Origin: Streptomyces sp. HmicA12
GTDB lineage: Bacteria; Actinomycetota; Actinomycetes; Streptomycetales; Streptomycetaceae
DNA: 64,000 nt
Assembly (NCBI RefSeq): GCF_000373565.1
Contig: NZ_KB891802.1
Location: 205,659-269,658, forward strand
Direction: 5' to 3'
Position numbers and translations under genes: made by a program. The stretch's first letter is position 1, and each line of letters starts with the position of its first letter. Positions 9,115 through 17,652 of this stretch are shown here, one piece after another. The notes beneath the pieces are model-generated. The model was not told the DNA's origin and ran no database searches. It saw only the letters and a list, made by a program, of their open reading frames with translations.

Positions 9115-9806
9115 CGGGCGTACTCCATGTCCCGCGACTTCCCGTCCCGTACGACGATCTCGCGGTCGGAGTAGGCCGCGACCCGCGCCTCGTGCGTGAC
9201 CAGGACGACGGCGGCGTTCGCGCCGCGCGCGGCCTCGGTGAGCAGCTCCATGACGCGCTCGCCGTTGAGGGAGTCGAGGGCGCCGGTCGGCTCGTCGGCG
9301 AAGAGCACGCGCGGGTTCGTGACCAGGGAACGGGCCACGGCGACGCGCTGGCCCTGGCCGCCGGATATCTCACCGGGGCGCTTGCCCGACAGGTCCTCGA
9401 CCTCCAGCTTGGCGAGCCACACGGCGGCCTGCCGCTCGGCCTCCCTGCGCTTGACGCCGTTCAGCCGCAGCGGCAGCGCGACGTTCTCCAGGCAGGTCAG
9501 CTCCGGTACCAGCTGGCCGAACTGGAAGACGAAGCCGAAGTCGGTGCGGCGCAGGGCACTGCGCCGGGCGTCCGGCATCGCGGCCAGGTCCTGGCCGTCG
9601 TACGAGATCGAGCCGGAGTCGGGCGTGACGATCCCGGCGAGGCAGTGCAGCAGCGTCGACTTGCCCGAGCCCGAGGGGCCCATGACGGCGACGATCTCGC
9701 CGGGGTGGACGGAGAAGGAGGCGCCGTCGAGCGCGGGCGTCGGGCCGTACGCCTTGCGCAGATCGACGGCGGTGAGCAGGGAACCGGCGGGCGTCAGGGG
9801 GCTCAT
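9111..9806 (-). CDS. ABC transporter ATP-binding protein (LolD/MacB type)
   Basis: 231 aa with a complete nucleotide-binding domain: Walker A GPSGSGKS (43-50), Q-loop FQFGQ, signature ISGGQGQR (about 147-154) and Walker B VLFADEP (167-173) followed by a D-loop and the switch His in VLVTHE. It powers the FtsX-like permease encoded immediately downstream. Its own start overlaps the stop of padR by 4 nt (9803-9806). Length and motifs are typical of the LolD/MacB/FtsE group. Confidence 0.93.
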   Translation of the reverse strand: MSPLTPAGSLLTAVDLRKAYGPTPALDGASFSVHPGEIVAVMGPSGSGKSTLLHCLAGIVTPDSGSISYDGQDLAAMPDARRSALRRTDFGFVFQFGQLVPELTCLENVALPLRLNGVKRREAERQAAVWLAKLEVEDLSGKRPGEISGGQGQRVAVARSLVTNPRVLFADEPTGALDSLNGERVMELLTEAARGANAAVVLVTHEARVAAYSDREIVVRDGKSRDMEYAR

Positions 9807-10330
9807 GAAGGGCGTACCTCCGCGGCGAGTCTGTCGAGGCGCGCGGCGGTCAGCTCCAGCCAGCGCAGATCGGCTTCCAGGTGGAACAGGGCGTGGTCGC
9901 AGATGAGCTGGTCGGCGAGGTCACCGCCCCGCTTGCGGTCGGTGAGGATGCGCATCATCCGCAGGTGCTCGGAGCGCTGGGTGTCGAGGATGTCGCCCGC
10001 GTCGCGTTCGGTCAGCAGCGCGAGGACGACCTTGGTGTAGAGCGTCGACTGGAGGTACGGCTCCGGCTTCTCCGGGGTCGCCAGCCACTGCCGCACGTCG
10101 GTGATGCCGGCGTCGGTGATCGCGTACCGCTTGCGCTCGGGGCCGCCGCCGGCCTCGATCCCGTCGACCTCGACGAGGCCGTTCTTCAGGAGGCGGGACA
10201 TGGTCGAGTAGACCTGCCCGTAGTGCAGCGGCTTGTCGTGACCGAAGGTCGCGTCGAAGCTCCGCTTGAGGTCGTAGCCGTGACGGGGGCCGGATTCGAG
10301 GAGCCCGAGAAGGGTGTGGCCGATGGACAT
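9803..10330 (-). CDS. PadR family transcriptional regulator
   Basis: 175 aa, first gene of a three-gene operon with the ABC ATPase and permease. The winged-helix domain at the very N-terminus (MSIGHTLLGLLESGPRHGYDL, then YGQVYSTMSRLLKNGLVE) is diagnostic of PadR, and a C-terminal helical dimerisation domain of the PadR Vir type follows (about 90-170). PadR proteins repress drug-responsive exporters and their own gene. The inverted repeats just upstream (10341-10369) are the likely operator, so this is probably a self-regulated, ligand-inducible export operon. Confidence 0.92.
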   Translation of the reverse strand: MSIGHTLLGLLESGPRHGYDLKRSFDATFGHDKPLHYGQVYSTMSRLLKNGLVEVDGIEAGGGPERKRYAITDAGITDVRQWLATPEKPEPYLQSTLYTKVVLALLTERDAGDILDTQRSEHLRMMRILTDRKRGGDLADQLICDHALFHLEADLRWLELTAARLDRLAAEVRPS

Positions 10331-10340
10331 GGCCGTGACT

Positions 10341-10369
10341 GTACACCGTGTGTATACCCGGGGTGTATA
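10341..10369 (-). promoter_or_regulatory. Candidate PadR operator/promoter
   Basis: Two overlapping inverted repeats start 11 nt upstream of the padR ATG: GTACAC-CGT-GTGTAT at 10341-10355 (one mismatch) and TATAC-N7-GTATA at 10353-10369 (perfect). The AT-rich TATAC parts stand out from the GC-rich surroundings and could double as a -10 element. Confidence 0.55.
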
Positions 10370-10393
10370 GCGGGTCTTTCGGCTGACGGCCGG

Positions 10394-10472
10394 TGGGGGC
10401 CGGCCGCGCAGTTCCCCGCGCCCCTGAAGCGAGCTTCGCTCGCCCAGGGGGGAACTGCGCGACCGGCCCCCA
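10394..10472 (-). terminator. Large inverted repeat / terminator after the SPFH operon
   Basis: TGGGGGCCGG at the left edge pairs with CCGGCCCCCA at the right edge. Inside, CGCGCAGTTCCCC pairs with GGGGAACTGCGCG and CCCCTG with CAGGGG, around an apical AAGCGAGCTTCGCT hairpin. The GCGCAGTTCCCCGCGCCCCT motif is, to my knowledge, a very common intergenic repeat in Streptomyces. Here it separates the SPFH-RHH transcript from the padR promoter. Confidence 0.65.
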
Positions 10473-10473
10473 C

Positions 10474-10707
10474 TCAGCTGTCGGCCGCCGAACTGCCGTC
10501 GCCCTCCGGGCTCTTGGGCGGACGGCCCCGCCGGGGTATCGGTCCGGCCCCGCCGGGAAGCCGCCCCGACTCCCCGAGCGCGCGCCGCAGCAGAAACTCG
10601 ATCTGCGCGTTCGTCGAGCGGAGCTCGTCCCCGGCCCAGCGGGCGAGCGCGTCGTACACGGCCGGGTCGAGCCGCAGCAGGACCTGTTTACGCGGGCGCG
10701 GGGTCAC
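10474..10707 (-). CDS. Small ribbon-helix-helix-like protein
   Basis: 77 aa. The N-terminal ~45 residues (KQVLLRLDPAVYDALARWAG...NAQIEFLLRRAL) fit the Arc-type ribbon-helix-helix fold: a basic beta strand, then two amphipathic helices. The C-terminal ~30 residues are Pro/Gly/Arg-rich and disordered. Its ATG overlaps the stop of the SPFH gene by 4 nt, so it is translationally coupled. A role as DNA-binding autoregulator of the operon is a guess from fold and context; the palindrome at 11706-11721 is a possible target. Confidence 0.75.
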   Translation of the reverse strand: MTPRPRKQVLLRLDPAVYDALARWAGDELRSTNAQIEFLLRRALGESGRLPGGAGPIPRRGRPPKSPEGDGSSAADS

Positions 10708-11633
10708 TGGTAGAGCGTCCCGGTGTTCAGCACGGGCTGCGCCGCACGGTCACCGCAGAGCACCACGAGCAGGTTCGAGACCATCGCGGCCTTGCGCTCC
10801 TCGTCCAGCTCGACGATGTCCTGCTCGGAGATCCGGGCGAGCGCGGCCTCGACCATGCCGACCGCGCCGTCCACGATCTGCCGCCGCGCGGCGACCACGG
10901 CGCCGGCCTGCTGGCGCTGCAGCATCGCCGAGGCGATCTCGGGCGCGTACGCGAGGTGCGTGAAGCGGGACTCGATGATCTGGACGCCGGCCGCCTCCAC
11001 GCGCGCGTGCAGCTCCACGGCCAGCTTCTCGGTGATCTCCTCGGCGTTGCCCCGCAGCGACAGGCCCTCCTCCTCGTGCGCGTCGTAGGGGTACTCGATG
11101 GCGATGTGCCGCACGGCCGCCTCGGTCTGCGTCGAGACGAACTCCAGGAAGTCGTCGACCTCGAACGTCGCCTGGGCGGTGTCCTCGACCTTCCACACCA
11201 CGACCGCGGCCAGCTCGATCGGGTTGCCGTAGGCGTCGTTGACCTTGAGGACGGCGGTCTCGTGGTTGCGTACGCGCGTCGAGACCTTCGTCCGCGAGGT
11301 GAGCGGGTTGACCCAGCGCAGGCCGTCCGTGCGGATCGTGCCCCGGTAGCGGCCGAAGAGCTGGACGACGCGGGCCTCGCCCGGCGCCACCATGTTCAGG
11401 CCGCACATGGCGAAGAACGCGGCGATCGCGAGCACGATGCCGACGGTGATCAGCGCGGCCTTGGCGCCGGCCGAGTCGAGCCCGGCGCCGACGGCGACCA
11501 GGCCCGCGCCGACGAGCAGGCCGAGGAGGCCGAGCAGCAGGGCGAGGCCGCCGCCGATGCTCTGGGCCGTGAATTCGCGCACCCCCGTCTTGGGCATCTG
11601 GGGCACGTCGGGTGTGGCGTCCGTCTCGGGCAT
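10704..11633 (-). CDS. SPFH/Band 7 domain membrane protein
   Basis: 309 aa. Two adjacent hydrophobic segments (about 25-50 and 58-80) anchor an SPFH domain that begins at [26 protein letters not shown]. The core continues with [14 protein letters not shown] and [32 protein letters not shown]. Stomatin/flotillin-like proteins of this family scaffold membrane complexes; no specific partner is evident. It heads a two-gene operon with the RHH protein and is divergent from the PBP gene. A perfect palindrome lies 73 nt upstream of its start. Confidence 0.9.
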   Translation of the reverse strand: MPETDATPDVPQMPKTGVREFTAQSIGGGLALLLGLLGLLVGAGLVAVGAGLDSAGAKAALITVGIVLAIAAFFAMCGLNMVAPGEARVVQLFGRYRGTIRTDGLRWVNPLTSRTKVSTRVRNHETAVLKVNDAYGNPIELAAVVVWKVEDTAQATFEVDDFLEFVSTQTEAAVRHIAIEYPYDAHEEEGLSLRGNAEEITEKLAVELHARVEAAGVQIIESRFTHLAYAPEIASAMLQRQQAGAVVAARRQIVDGAVGMVEAALARISEQDIVELDEERKAAMVSNLLVVLCGDRAAQPVLNTGTLYQ

Positions 11634-11705
11634 GGCAGTCCCCGTTTCTGTGAAGCGTTGCTGAGCTGCTGGTTCGTGCCGGAGGTGGCGCGAACCCCTT
11701 CTAGC

Positions 11706-11721
11706 AAAGTGATATCACTTT
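11706..11721. promoter_or_regulatory. Perfect 16-bp palindrome upstream of the SPFH operon
   Basis: AAAGTGATATCACTTT is a perfect, AT-rich inverted repeat in a 70% GC region, in the divergent gap between the SPFH operon and the PBP gene. It has the form of a dimeric repressor operator. I do not recognise the regulator; the coupled RHH protein is one candidate. Confidence 0.6.
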
Positions 11722-11952
11722 ATCGCGAGTGGCAACCTTCTGCACCTGTTGCTCGTCGGATCTCTTGGGGTGCGTGCTGATTGTCACGTCCCGAAAAGCC
11801 CGGACAGTCCGGATTGAGCCGGTAGGCGCGGTGTTAGCTTCTTGCACTGATTGGGCCTGCTGGGGGTGGATGGGCCGGGTTCACAGGCCGGTACGGCATG
11901 ATCCGCGCACCGGAGCATGCCGAGAACGACGAGATGCGGAGCGGTAGACGTC

Positions 11953-14283
11953 ATGGGCCGAGCGGAAGAGCGGCGAGCACGGCAGCGCGGTGGCTCACGC
12001 CGTGCTGCGCCCGCCCCGGCGACGGGTCACCGTGCCGACAGCGGGCGCACGGACCGTCGCAGGAGCAAGGGCGGCAAGGACGACAGGGGCTTCATACGCC
12101 GCCTGTTCACCTGGAAGAAGCTGCTGGGCGCGTTCTTCGGGGTCGTTCTCGTCTGCATGGGCGTCTTCGTGGTGCTCTACATGATGATCGACATACCCAA
12201 GGGCAACAACGAGGCGAAGCTGCAGAGCAACGTCTTCAAGTACAGCAACGGCGACACGATGGCCCGCACCGGCGAACGCAACCGCGAGATCGTCGACCTG
12301 TCGGAGATCCCGGGGCCGGTCCAGAAGACCTTCGTCGCCGCCGAGAACAAGTCGTTCTACACGGACAAGGGCGTCGACCTGAAGGGCACCGCCCGCGGCC
12401 TGTTCAACACGGTCTCCGGCAAGGGCAAGCAGGGTGGTTCGACGATCACCCAGCAGTACGTGAAGAACTACTACCTCACCCAGGACCAGACCGTCACGCG
12501 CAAGCTGAAGGAACTGGTCATCTCGCTGAAGCTGGAGCGGCGGGAGTCCAAGGACACGATCCTCGCGGGCTACATCAACACCAGCTACTACGGCCGCGGA
12601 GCCTGGGGCATCCAGGCCGCCGCCCAGGCGTACTACCAGAAGGACGCCTCGGACCTGTCGGTGGCGCAGGGCGCGTACCTCGCCGCGCTGCTCCAGGCCC
12701 CGAGCCAGTACGACCTGTCGAGCGCCACCGAGACCGGCAGGAAGCTCGTCACGGCACGCTGGAACTACGTGCTCGACAACATGGTCGAGATGCACTGGCT
12801 CGGCGCGAGCGACCGGCAGAAGCTGACGAAGCTCCCGGAGCCGAAGCAGCCGCAGGCCGCCACCGGGCTCACCGGCCAGGAGGGCTACCTCTACCGGGCC
12901 TCGCGGGCCGAGGTCATCAAGGACCTCAACATCAGCGAGGAGCAGTTCGACGCCGGCGGCTACACGGTCACCCTCAACATCGACCCGAAGAAGCAGAAGC
13001 AGCTGGAGAAGTCGGTCAAGCAGCAGCTGACCGACAACCTCGAACCGAAGAGCAAGAAGGCGGACGCCCGGGTACAGGCCGGCGCCGTCTCGGTCGACCC
13101 CAAGACCGGCAAGATCCTGGCGATGTACGGCGGCGCGGACTACCTCCAGCACTACGTCAACAACGCCACCCGCACCGACTACCAGCCGGCCTCCACCTTC
13201 AAGCCGCTGATCCTCGCCGCCGCTCTGGAGAACCAGTCCGAGACCCAGACCGGCCAGCAGATCAAGGCCGGCACGATCTACGACGGCACGAGCAGGCGCC
13301 CGGCCGTGGAGGACGGCAAGAAGGTCGGCTTCGCCCCGCCCAACGAGGACAACCACAGCTACGGCCCGGTCACCGTGCAGACGGCCATGAACAAGTCCAT
13401 CAACTCCGTCTTCGCCCAGATGGGCATCGACGTCGGCATGGACAAGGTCATGGACACGGCGAAGAAGCTCGGCATGGACTCCGACGACCTCAAGCCGTAC
13501 GCGGCCCAGACCCTCGGCACCATGGGCGCGAGCCCGCTGGAGATGGCCGGGGTCTACGCGACCCTCGACAACCACGGCAAGCAGGTCACCCCGAAGATCG
13601 TGAAGGCGGCGACCTACCAGGGCAACAAGGCCGACCTGAAGGAAGCGATCGGCAGCCAGGTCATCGACCGCGGCGTCGCCGACTCGGTCACCTCCGTGCT
13701 GACCGGTGTGGTCGACGACGGTACGGCGAAGGCGTCGGTCCGGGACAACCCGGACCGCGACGGCCAGCAGGTCGCGGGCAAGACCGGTACCTCCGACGAC
13801 AACAAGTCGGCCTGGTTCACCGGCTACACGCCGGACCTGGTCACGTCGGTGGGCCTGTTCGGTGAGGGCGCGCTGAAGACGGCGGAGGAGGGCAGCCACG
13901 TCTCCATGAAGGGAGCCGGCGGCCTGCCGCGCGTCGACGGCGGCAGCTTCCCGGCCCGCATCTGGGCGCAGTACATGTTCAACTCGACCAGCGCGAACGG
14001 CAAGTTCGACCTGGACACCGACATGGGCGCGGGCGTCGAGCCCACGACCACGGCCCCGATCACGCCGAGCCAGACGCCGACCAGCGAACCGCCGAGCCAG
14101 ACGCCGACCACCGAGCCGCCCACGCAGGACCCGACGACGCCGAGCGAGACGCCGACGACCGAGCCGCCGACGCAGGAGCCGACGACCGAGGAGCCGACGG
14201 ACCCGGGCGACATCGGTGGCGGCGGCGGTACGCCGACGATCGGGATCCCGGAGAACCCGGCCGACGGCAGGCAGGACGAGTAG
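11953..14283 (+). CDS. Bifunctional class A penicillin-binding protein
   Basis: About 776 aa from ATG 11953 (GGAG about 10 nt upstream; an in-frame start 12 codons earlier is less likely). A basic cytoplasmic N-terminus precedes one transmembrane helix (about 45-68). The GT51 transglycosylase domain has its catalytic Glu in FVAAENKSF (Glu131) and GGSTITQQYVKN. The transpeptidase domain has STFK (Ser414), SINS and KTGTS. The last ~85 residues form a Thr/Pro-rich repeat tail (TPT, EPPT units) outside the membrane, typical of actinobacterial PBP1 homologues. It polymerises and cross-links peptidoglycan. A strong terminator follows. Confidence 0.94.
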   Translation: MGRAEERRARQRGGSRRAAPAPATGHRADSGRTDRRRSKGGKDDRGFIRRLFTWKKLLGAFFGVVLVCMGVFVVLYMMIDIPKGNNEAKLQSNVFKYSNGDTMARTGERNREIVDLSEIPGPVQKTFVAAENKSFYTDKGVDLKGTARGLFNTVSGKGKQGGSTITQQYVKNYYLTQDQTVTRKLKELVISLKLERRESKDTILAGYINTSYYGRGAWGIQAAAQAYYQKDASDLSVAQGAYLAALLQAPSQYDLSSATETGRKLVTARWNYVLDNMVEMHWLGASDRQKLTKLPEPKQPQAATGLTGQEGYLYRASRAEVIKDLNISEEQFDAGGYTVTLNIDPKKQKQLEKSVKQQLTDNLEPKSKKADARVQAGAVSVDPKTGKILAMYGGADYLQHYVNNATRTDYQPASTFKPLILAAALENQSETQTGQQIKAGTIYDGTSRRPAVEDGKKVGFAPPNEDNHSYGPVTVQTAMNKSINSVFAQMGIDVGMDKVMDTAKKLGMDSDDLKPYAAQTLGTMGASPLEMAGVYATLDNHGKQVTPKIVKAATYQGNKADLKEAIGSQVIDRGVADSVTSVLTGVVDDGTAKASVRDNPDRDGQQVAGKTGTSDDNKSAWFTGYTPDLVTSVGLFGEGALKTAEEGSHVSMKGAGGLPRVDGGSFPARIWAQYMFNSTSANGKFDLDTDMGAGVEPTTTAPITPSQTPTSEPPSQTPTTEPPTQDPTTPSETPTTEPPTQEPTTEEPTDPGDIGGGGGTPTIGIPENPADGRQDE

Positions 14284-14298
14284 CGGATCAGAGAAGCA

Positions 14299-14335
14299 GA
14301 GAAGGGGCGCCGGAATTCATCCGGCGCCCCTTCTC
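14299..14335. terminator. Terminator between the PBP and SpoIIE-type genes
   Basis: GAGAAGGGGCGCCGG and its exact complement are separated by AATTCAT: a perfect 15-bp stem just after the PBP stop and before the convergent phosphatase gene. Confidence 0.85.
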
Positions 14336-14378
14336 CGTACGCGCTCGCTGTGCCTCGTACGCGTTCCGCGCGCGGCCG

Positions 14379-16433
14379 CTACGACGCCCCGCCCGGCCGC
14401 GCCAGCTCGAACCAGACCACCTTGCCGGTGGACAGCCGGGTCGCGCCCCACCGCCTGGCGAGACGGTTCACCAGGAACAGCCCGCGGCCGCCCTCGTCGG
14501 TGGCGCGGGCCTTCCGCTGCCGCGGCAACTGAGGTACGTCGTCGCCGACTTCGCAGCGCAGGACGTCCGTGCGGAGCAGACGCAGGGTCACCGGACGGGA
14601 GGCGTAGCGCACCGCGTTGGTGACGACCTCGCTGACCAGCAGCTCCACCGAGTCGGTCATGTCCTCCAGGTCCCAGCGGGCCAGGGCGCTGCGGGCCAGC
14701 CTGCGCGCCCGCGACGGCGCCGCGTCCTCCGGCTCCAGGAACCAGTACGCGACGTCGCTCGGCGCGATCCCGTCGAAGCGGGCGGCGAGCAGCGCGATGT
14801 CGTCGTCCCGGTCGCCCGGGCCGAGCATGTCGAGCACGTCGTCGCAGAGCGCCTCCAGCGGCGGCGGATGGTCGGGCCCGGTCAACTGCGCGGTGGCCGC
14901 CAGCCGTTCACGCAACTGCTCTATGCCCGTCCACACGTCACGCAGCCGGGACTCGACGAGCCCGTCCGTGTACAGGAGCAGCGTGGCGCCCGCCGGGGCG
15001 TCCAGCTCCACGGCCTCGAAGTCGACGCCGCCGACCCCGATCGGCGCGCCCGGCGGCACGCGCAGCACCTCCGCGCGGCCGCCCAGATGGAGCAGGACGG
15101 GCGGCGGATGCCCGGCGTTGGCGATGGTGATGCGGTGCGAGACCGGGTCGTAGACCGCGTACAGGCAGGTCGCCATGCGGTCCGTGCCGAGCCGCTGCGC
15201 CTGCTCGTCCAGGTGGTGCAGCACCTCCTGCGGAGGCAGATCGAGGCCCGCGAGGGTCTGGGCCGTCGTGCGCAGCTGGCCCATGATGGCCGCCGAGGTC
15301 ATCGAGTGGCCCATGACGTCACCGACGACCAGCGCGACCCGGCTGCCCGGCAGCGGGATCGCGTCGTACCAGTCGCCGCCGACCCGCGCGGTCTCCGCCG
15401 CCGGGAGATAGCGGGAGGCCAGGCGTACGCCCGTCGGGCGCGGCAGGGTCTCCGGGAGCATGGTGCGCTGCAACTCGTCGGCGATGTACGCCTCGCGCCC
15501 GTACAGGACCGCCTTGTCGATGCCGAGCGCGCTGTGCGTCGCCAGCTGCCCGGCCACCAGCAGGTCGTCCGCGTCGAAGGCGTGCCGGTCCTGGCGGCGC
15601 AGGAACACCGCGGCGCCGATCACCCGGCGCCGCCCCCGCAGCGGTGCCAGGATGACGCGCTGCCCGGTCGGCAACGGCCGCTCGCCGCCCAGCAGTTCGG
15701 GCAGCGCGGCGTGCGCCGCGGGCGAGTCCGTGAAGACGGGACGCACCCCGCGCAGCACCTCGGCGAGCGCGCCGCCCGAGCGGACCTCGCACAACTCGGC
15801 GCTGCCCGCCGTCAGTTCGGCCTGCGGGACGGCCACGACGGGCAGGCTGTTGCCGTCGGACTCCGTGTCGTCAGCGGCGTCGGGGATCCGGTCCGTGCGG
15901 CGCAGGCGCAGCACCATCGGGCCCGTCGGACGCTCGTCGCCGACCGGCAGGGGCTCGCGCAGATAGACCAGGATCGCGTCCGAGAACGTCGGCACGGTGG
16001 CCCGGCACAGGCCCATCACGATCTCGTCGAGGTCGATGCCGCGCGCGATGCGGCGGGTCGCGGCGCCCACGAACCGCAGCCGGTCCCCGTCCCTGCGCAT
16101 GGCCGGCGGCTGACCCGCGGGGCGCGGCTGCCCGGAGCGCCGCTCGGTACCGTCCGGCGGGACGCCCGGGCCGCCCGGGCCGCCCGGACTGCCCGGCCGC
16201 ACCGGCTCGGGCGAGGGGCCCCGCGGCTGCGAGTGCTCGGCGTCGGCGGCGGAGGGCACCGGATCCGCGGCGGAGGGCACGGCGGACCTGCGCGGCTGTT
16301 CCGGTAAGCCACCGGCGCCCTGCGAGGACTGCGGGGTGTGCCGCAGCGCCCCGCGAGGGTCCGCGGGGTGGGCCGCCATGCTCTGCCGGCGGCCATCGTG
16401 GGAGCCCGGGAAAGAGGCTGAGTGCTCCGTCAC
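14379..16433 (-). CDS. SpoIIE-type PP2C phosphatase with GAF and anti-sigma-like ATPase domains
   Basis: Up to 684 aa from GTG 16433; ATG 16379 is an alternative start, and neither has a strong ribosome site. The first ~110 residues are a low-complexity Pro/Gly/Ser stretch. A GAF-like sensory domain (about 115-310) is followed by a SpoIIE/RsbU phosphatase domain (about 330-540, with VGGDWYDAIPLPGSRVALVVGDVMGH, NAGHPPP and LLLYTDGLVE as metal-binding landmarks). The C-terminus is a HATPase_c_2 domain like RsbW/SpoIIAB (SEVVTNAVRYA, GGRGLFLVNRLA). The combination suggests partner-switching control of a sigma factor, with both anti-anti-sigma phosphatase and kinase activities in one protein. Streptomyces has many of these; the target sigma factor is unknown. 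Confidence 0.9.
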   Translation of the reverse strand: MTEHSASFPGSHDGRRQSMAAHPADPRGALRHTPQSSQGAGGLPEQPRRSAVPSAADPVPSAADAEHSQPRGPSPEPVRPGSPGGPGGPGVPPDGTERRSGQPRPAGQPPAMRRDGDRLRFVGAATRRIARGIDLDEIVMGLCRATVPTFSDAILVYLREPLPVGDERPTGPMVLRLRRTDRIPDAADDTESDGNSLPVVAVPQAELTAGSAELCEVRSGGALAEVLRGVRPVFTDSPAAHAALPELLGGERPLPTGQRVILAPLRGRRRVIGAAVFLRRQDRHAFDADDLLVAGQLATHSALGIDKAVLYGREAYIADELQRTMLPETLPRPTGVRLASRYLPAAETARVGGDWYDAIPLPGSRVALVVGDVMGHSMTSAAIMGQLRTTAQTLAGLDLPPQEVLHHLDEQAQRLGTDRMATCLYAVYDPVSHRITIANAGHPPPVLLHLGGRAEVLRVPPGAPIGVGGVDFEAVELDAPAGATLLLYTDGLVESRLRDVWTGIEQLRERLAATAQLTGPDHPPPLEALCDDVLDMLGPGDRDDDIALLAARFDGIAPSDVAYWFLEPEDAAPSRARRLARSALARWDLEDMTDSVELLVSEVVTNAVRYASRPVTLRLLRTDVLRCEVGDDVPQLPRQRKARATDEGGRGLFLVNRLARRWGATRLSTGKVVWFELARPGGAS

Positions 16434-16895
16434 GCGTGTCGCATCCGTCCGTCGAACAGCTGGTGCTCGGGTGGGGCGTCGGTGCCAGTGAGGGCGTACG
16501 CGTACGACTCCTGCCCGCCGGTCTCGCGGCCCGCGGTGTGTACGACCTGGTGCAGTTCGGCCCGCAGGAGTCCCGATACCCGGAACGCGTGCCCAGGGAA
16601 CGGAGTCCCGGCGCCGACCGGTTCAGCCCCGGCCACGGGCGACGTCAACCGGCCATCCGGAAGGGGGTTCCGGCGGGCCGTGCCGCCCATCTCGCGTCCG
16701 CCGCCCCTGAGTTGACGGTCCGCCCTGCCCGATCCAGCCACATTCACGGTCCCGCCGCCCCTCGATGACCTCGTTGACATCGTGTCAGACCCGCTGCGCA
16801 CGCGAAGAGTTGCTGCCCGAACTCCTCTTTCTGTCGCCGGTGCACACTTGCGGAGGACGATCCTACGTTTCCTCCCCGGGGGCGCATCAAGGGTC
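16434..16895. other. Intergenic region with an uncertain small ORF
   Basis: About 460 bases between the SpoIIE-type gene and the DUF402 gene. A plus-strand frame from GTG 16436 to 16768 could encode 110 residues (beginning MSHPSVEQLVLGWG). Its third-position GC is clearly lower than in neighbouring genes, it has no good ribosome site, and I recognise no domain. The overlapping minus-strand frame is no better. I regard the region as mainly the leader of the SpoIIE-type gene, with a short gene not excluded. Confidence 0.3.
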
Positions 16896-17579
16896 TCATG
16901 ACGACACATGCGCGGGCGTACGGTCCCAGTCGGCCGGCAGCGCCGGGACCGGCCACGCGGGGTCGGGCCGCCAGTGCTGCCAGCCGTCCGAGAACGGGTG
17001 GCCCCAGCGCTCGATCACCCCGACGGCGCGGGCCCCCGCCTCCCGTACGGACCGGGCCTGACCTGCGCTCATCAGGCCCACGGCCTGCGCCTGCGCGAAC
17101 TCGTCCTCGTCGTGCCAGCGCCAGCTGCCGTCCTCGTACACGGACAGATCGAGGAAGTGGTCCTCGGAGTCCACGCCGCCGGACCACCGGGTCCGCGGCT
17201 CCTCGAGGTTCACGTACCAGTTGCGGAAACTCCAGCCCGGCTCCCAGAACAGCCACACCGACCACGGCTCACCGGGCCGCGCCAGCTTCAGCACGCCCGC
17301 GCCGAACCAGCGGTCGTGGACCACGACGCGCGGCTTCGTGTAGCGGGTGGCCAGCGGCTCGCGGTGCAGCGGCGTGCCGTCGGCGAGGACCGGCTTGACG
17401 CACTCGGTGCCGGGCGCCATCCAGGCGGCGAACAGCTCGTCCGAGTCCTGGACGACGGTGACCGGACGGCAGATGTGGAACGCACCGCTGCCGGGACCGC
17501 CCCCGTTGGCGCGATAGCGCCACAGGATCTGCTCCCCGGGCGCCCAGCGCCCCTCGCCCGTCCGGTCGTTGTCTGTCAT
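16896..17579 (-). CDS. DUF402 family protein (FomD-like)
   Basis: 227 aa. The central part, with RVVVHDRWFGAGVLKLARPG, WLFWEPGWSFRNWYVNLEEP and DHFLDLSVYEDGSWRWHDEDEFA, matches the DUF402 fold, whose characterised members FomD and Ntdp hydrolyse nucleotide phosphodiester or phosphate groups using conserved acidic residues. The acidic cluster SEDHFLDLSV...WHDEDEF fits that site. A substrate cannot be assigned. It is a single gene between the SpoIIE-type gene and fumC, on the same strand as both. Confidence 0.8.
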   Translation of the reverse strand: MTDNDRTGEGRWAPGEQILWRYRANGGGPGSGAFHICRPVTVVQDSDELFAAWMAPGTECVKPVLADGTPLHREPLATRYTKPRVVVHDRWFGAGVLKLARPGEPWSVWLFWEPGWSFRNWYVNLEEPRTRWSGGVDSEDHFLDLSVYEDGSWRWHDEDEFAQAQAVGLMSAGQARSVREAGARAVGVIERWGHPFSDGWQHWRPDPAWPVPALPADWDRTPAHVSS

Positions 17580-17652
17580 GGCCAGATATTAGGTGCCGCT
17601 GGCATACGACGCAGCGACGAGCGTCACGAATACGTCAGCGCGTCATGAGCCG

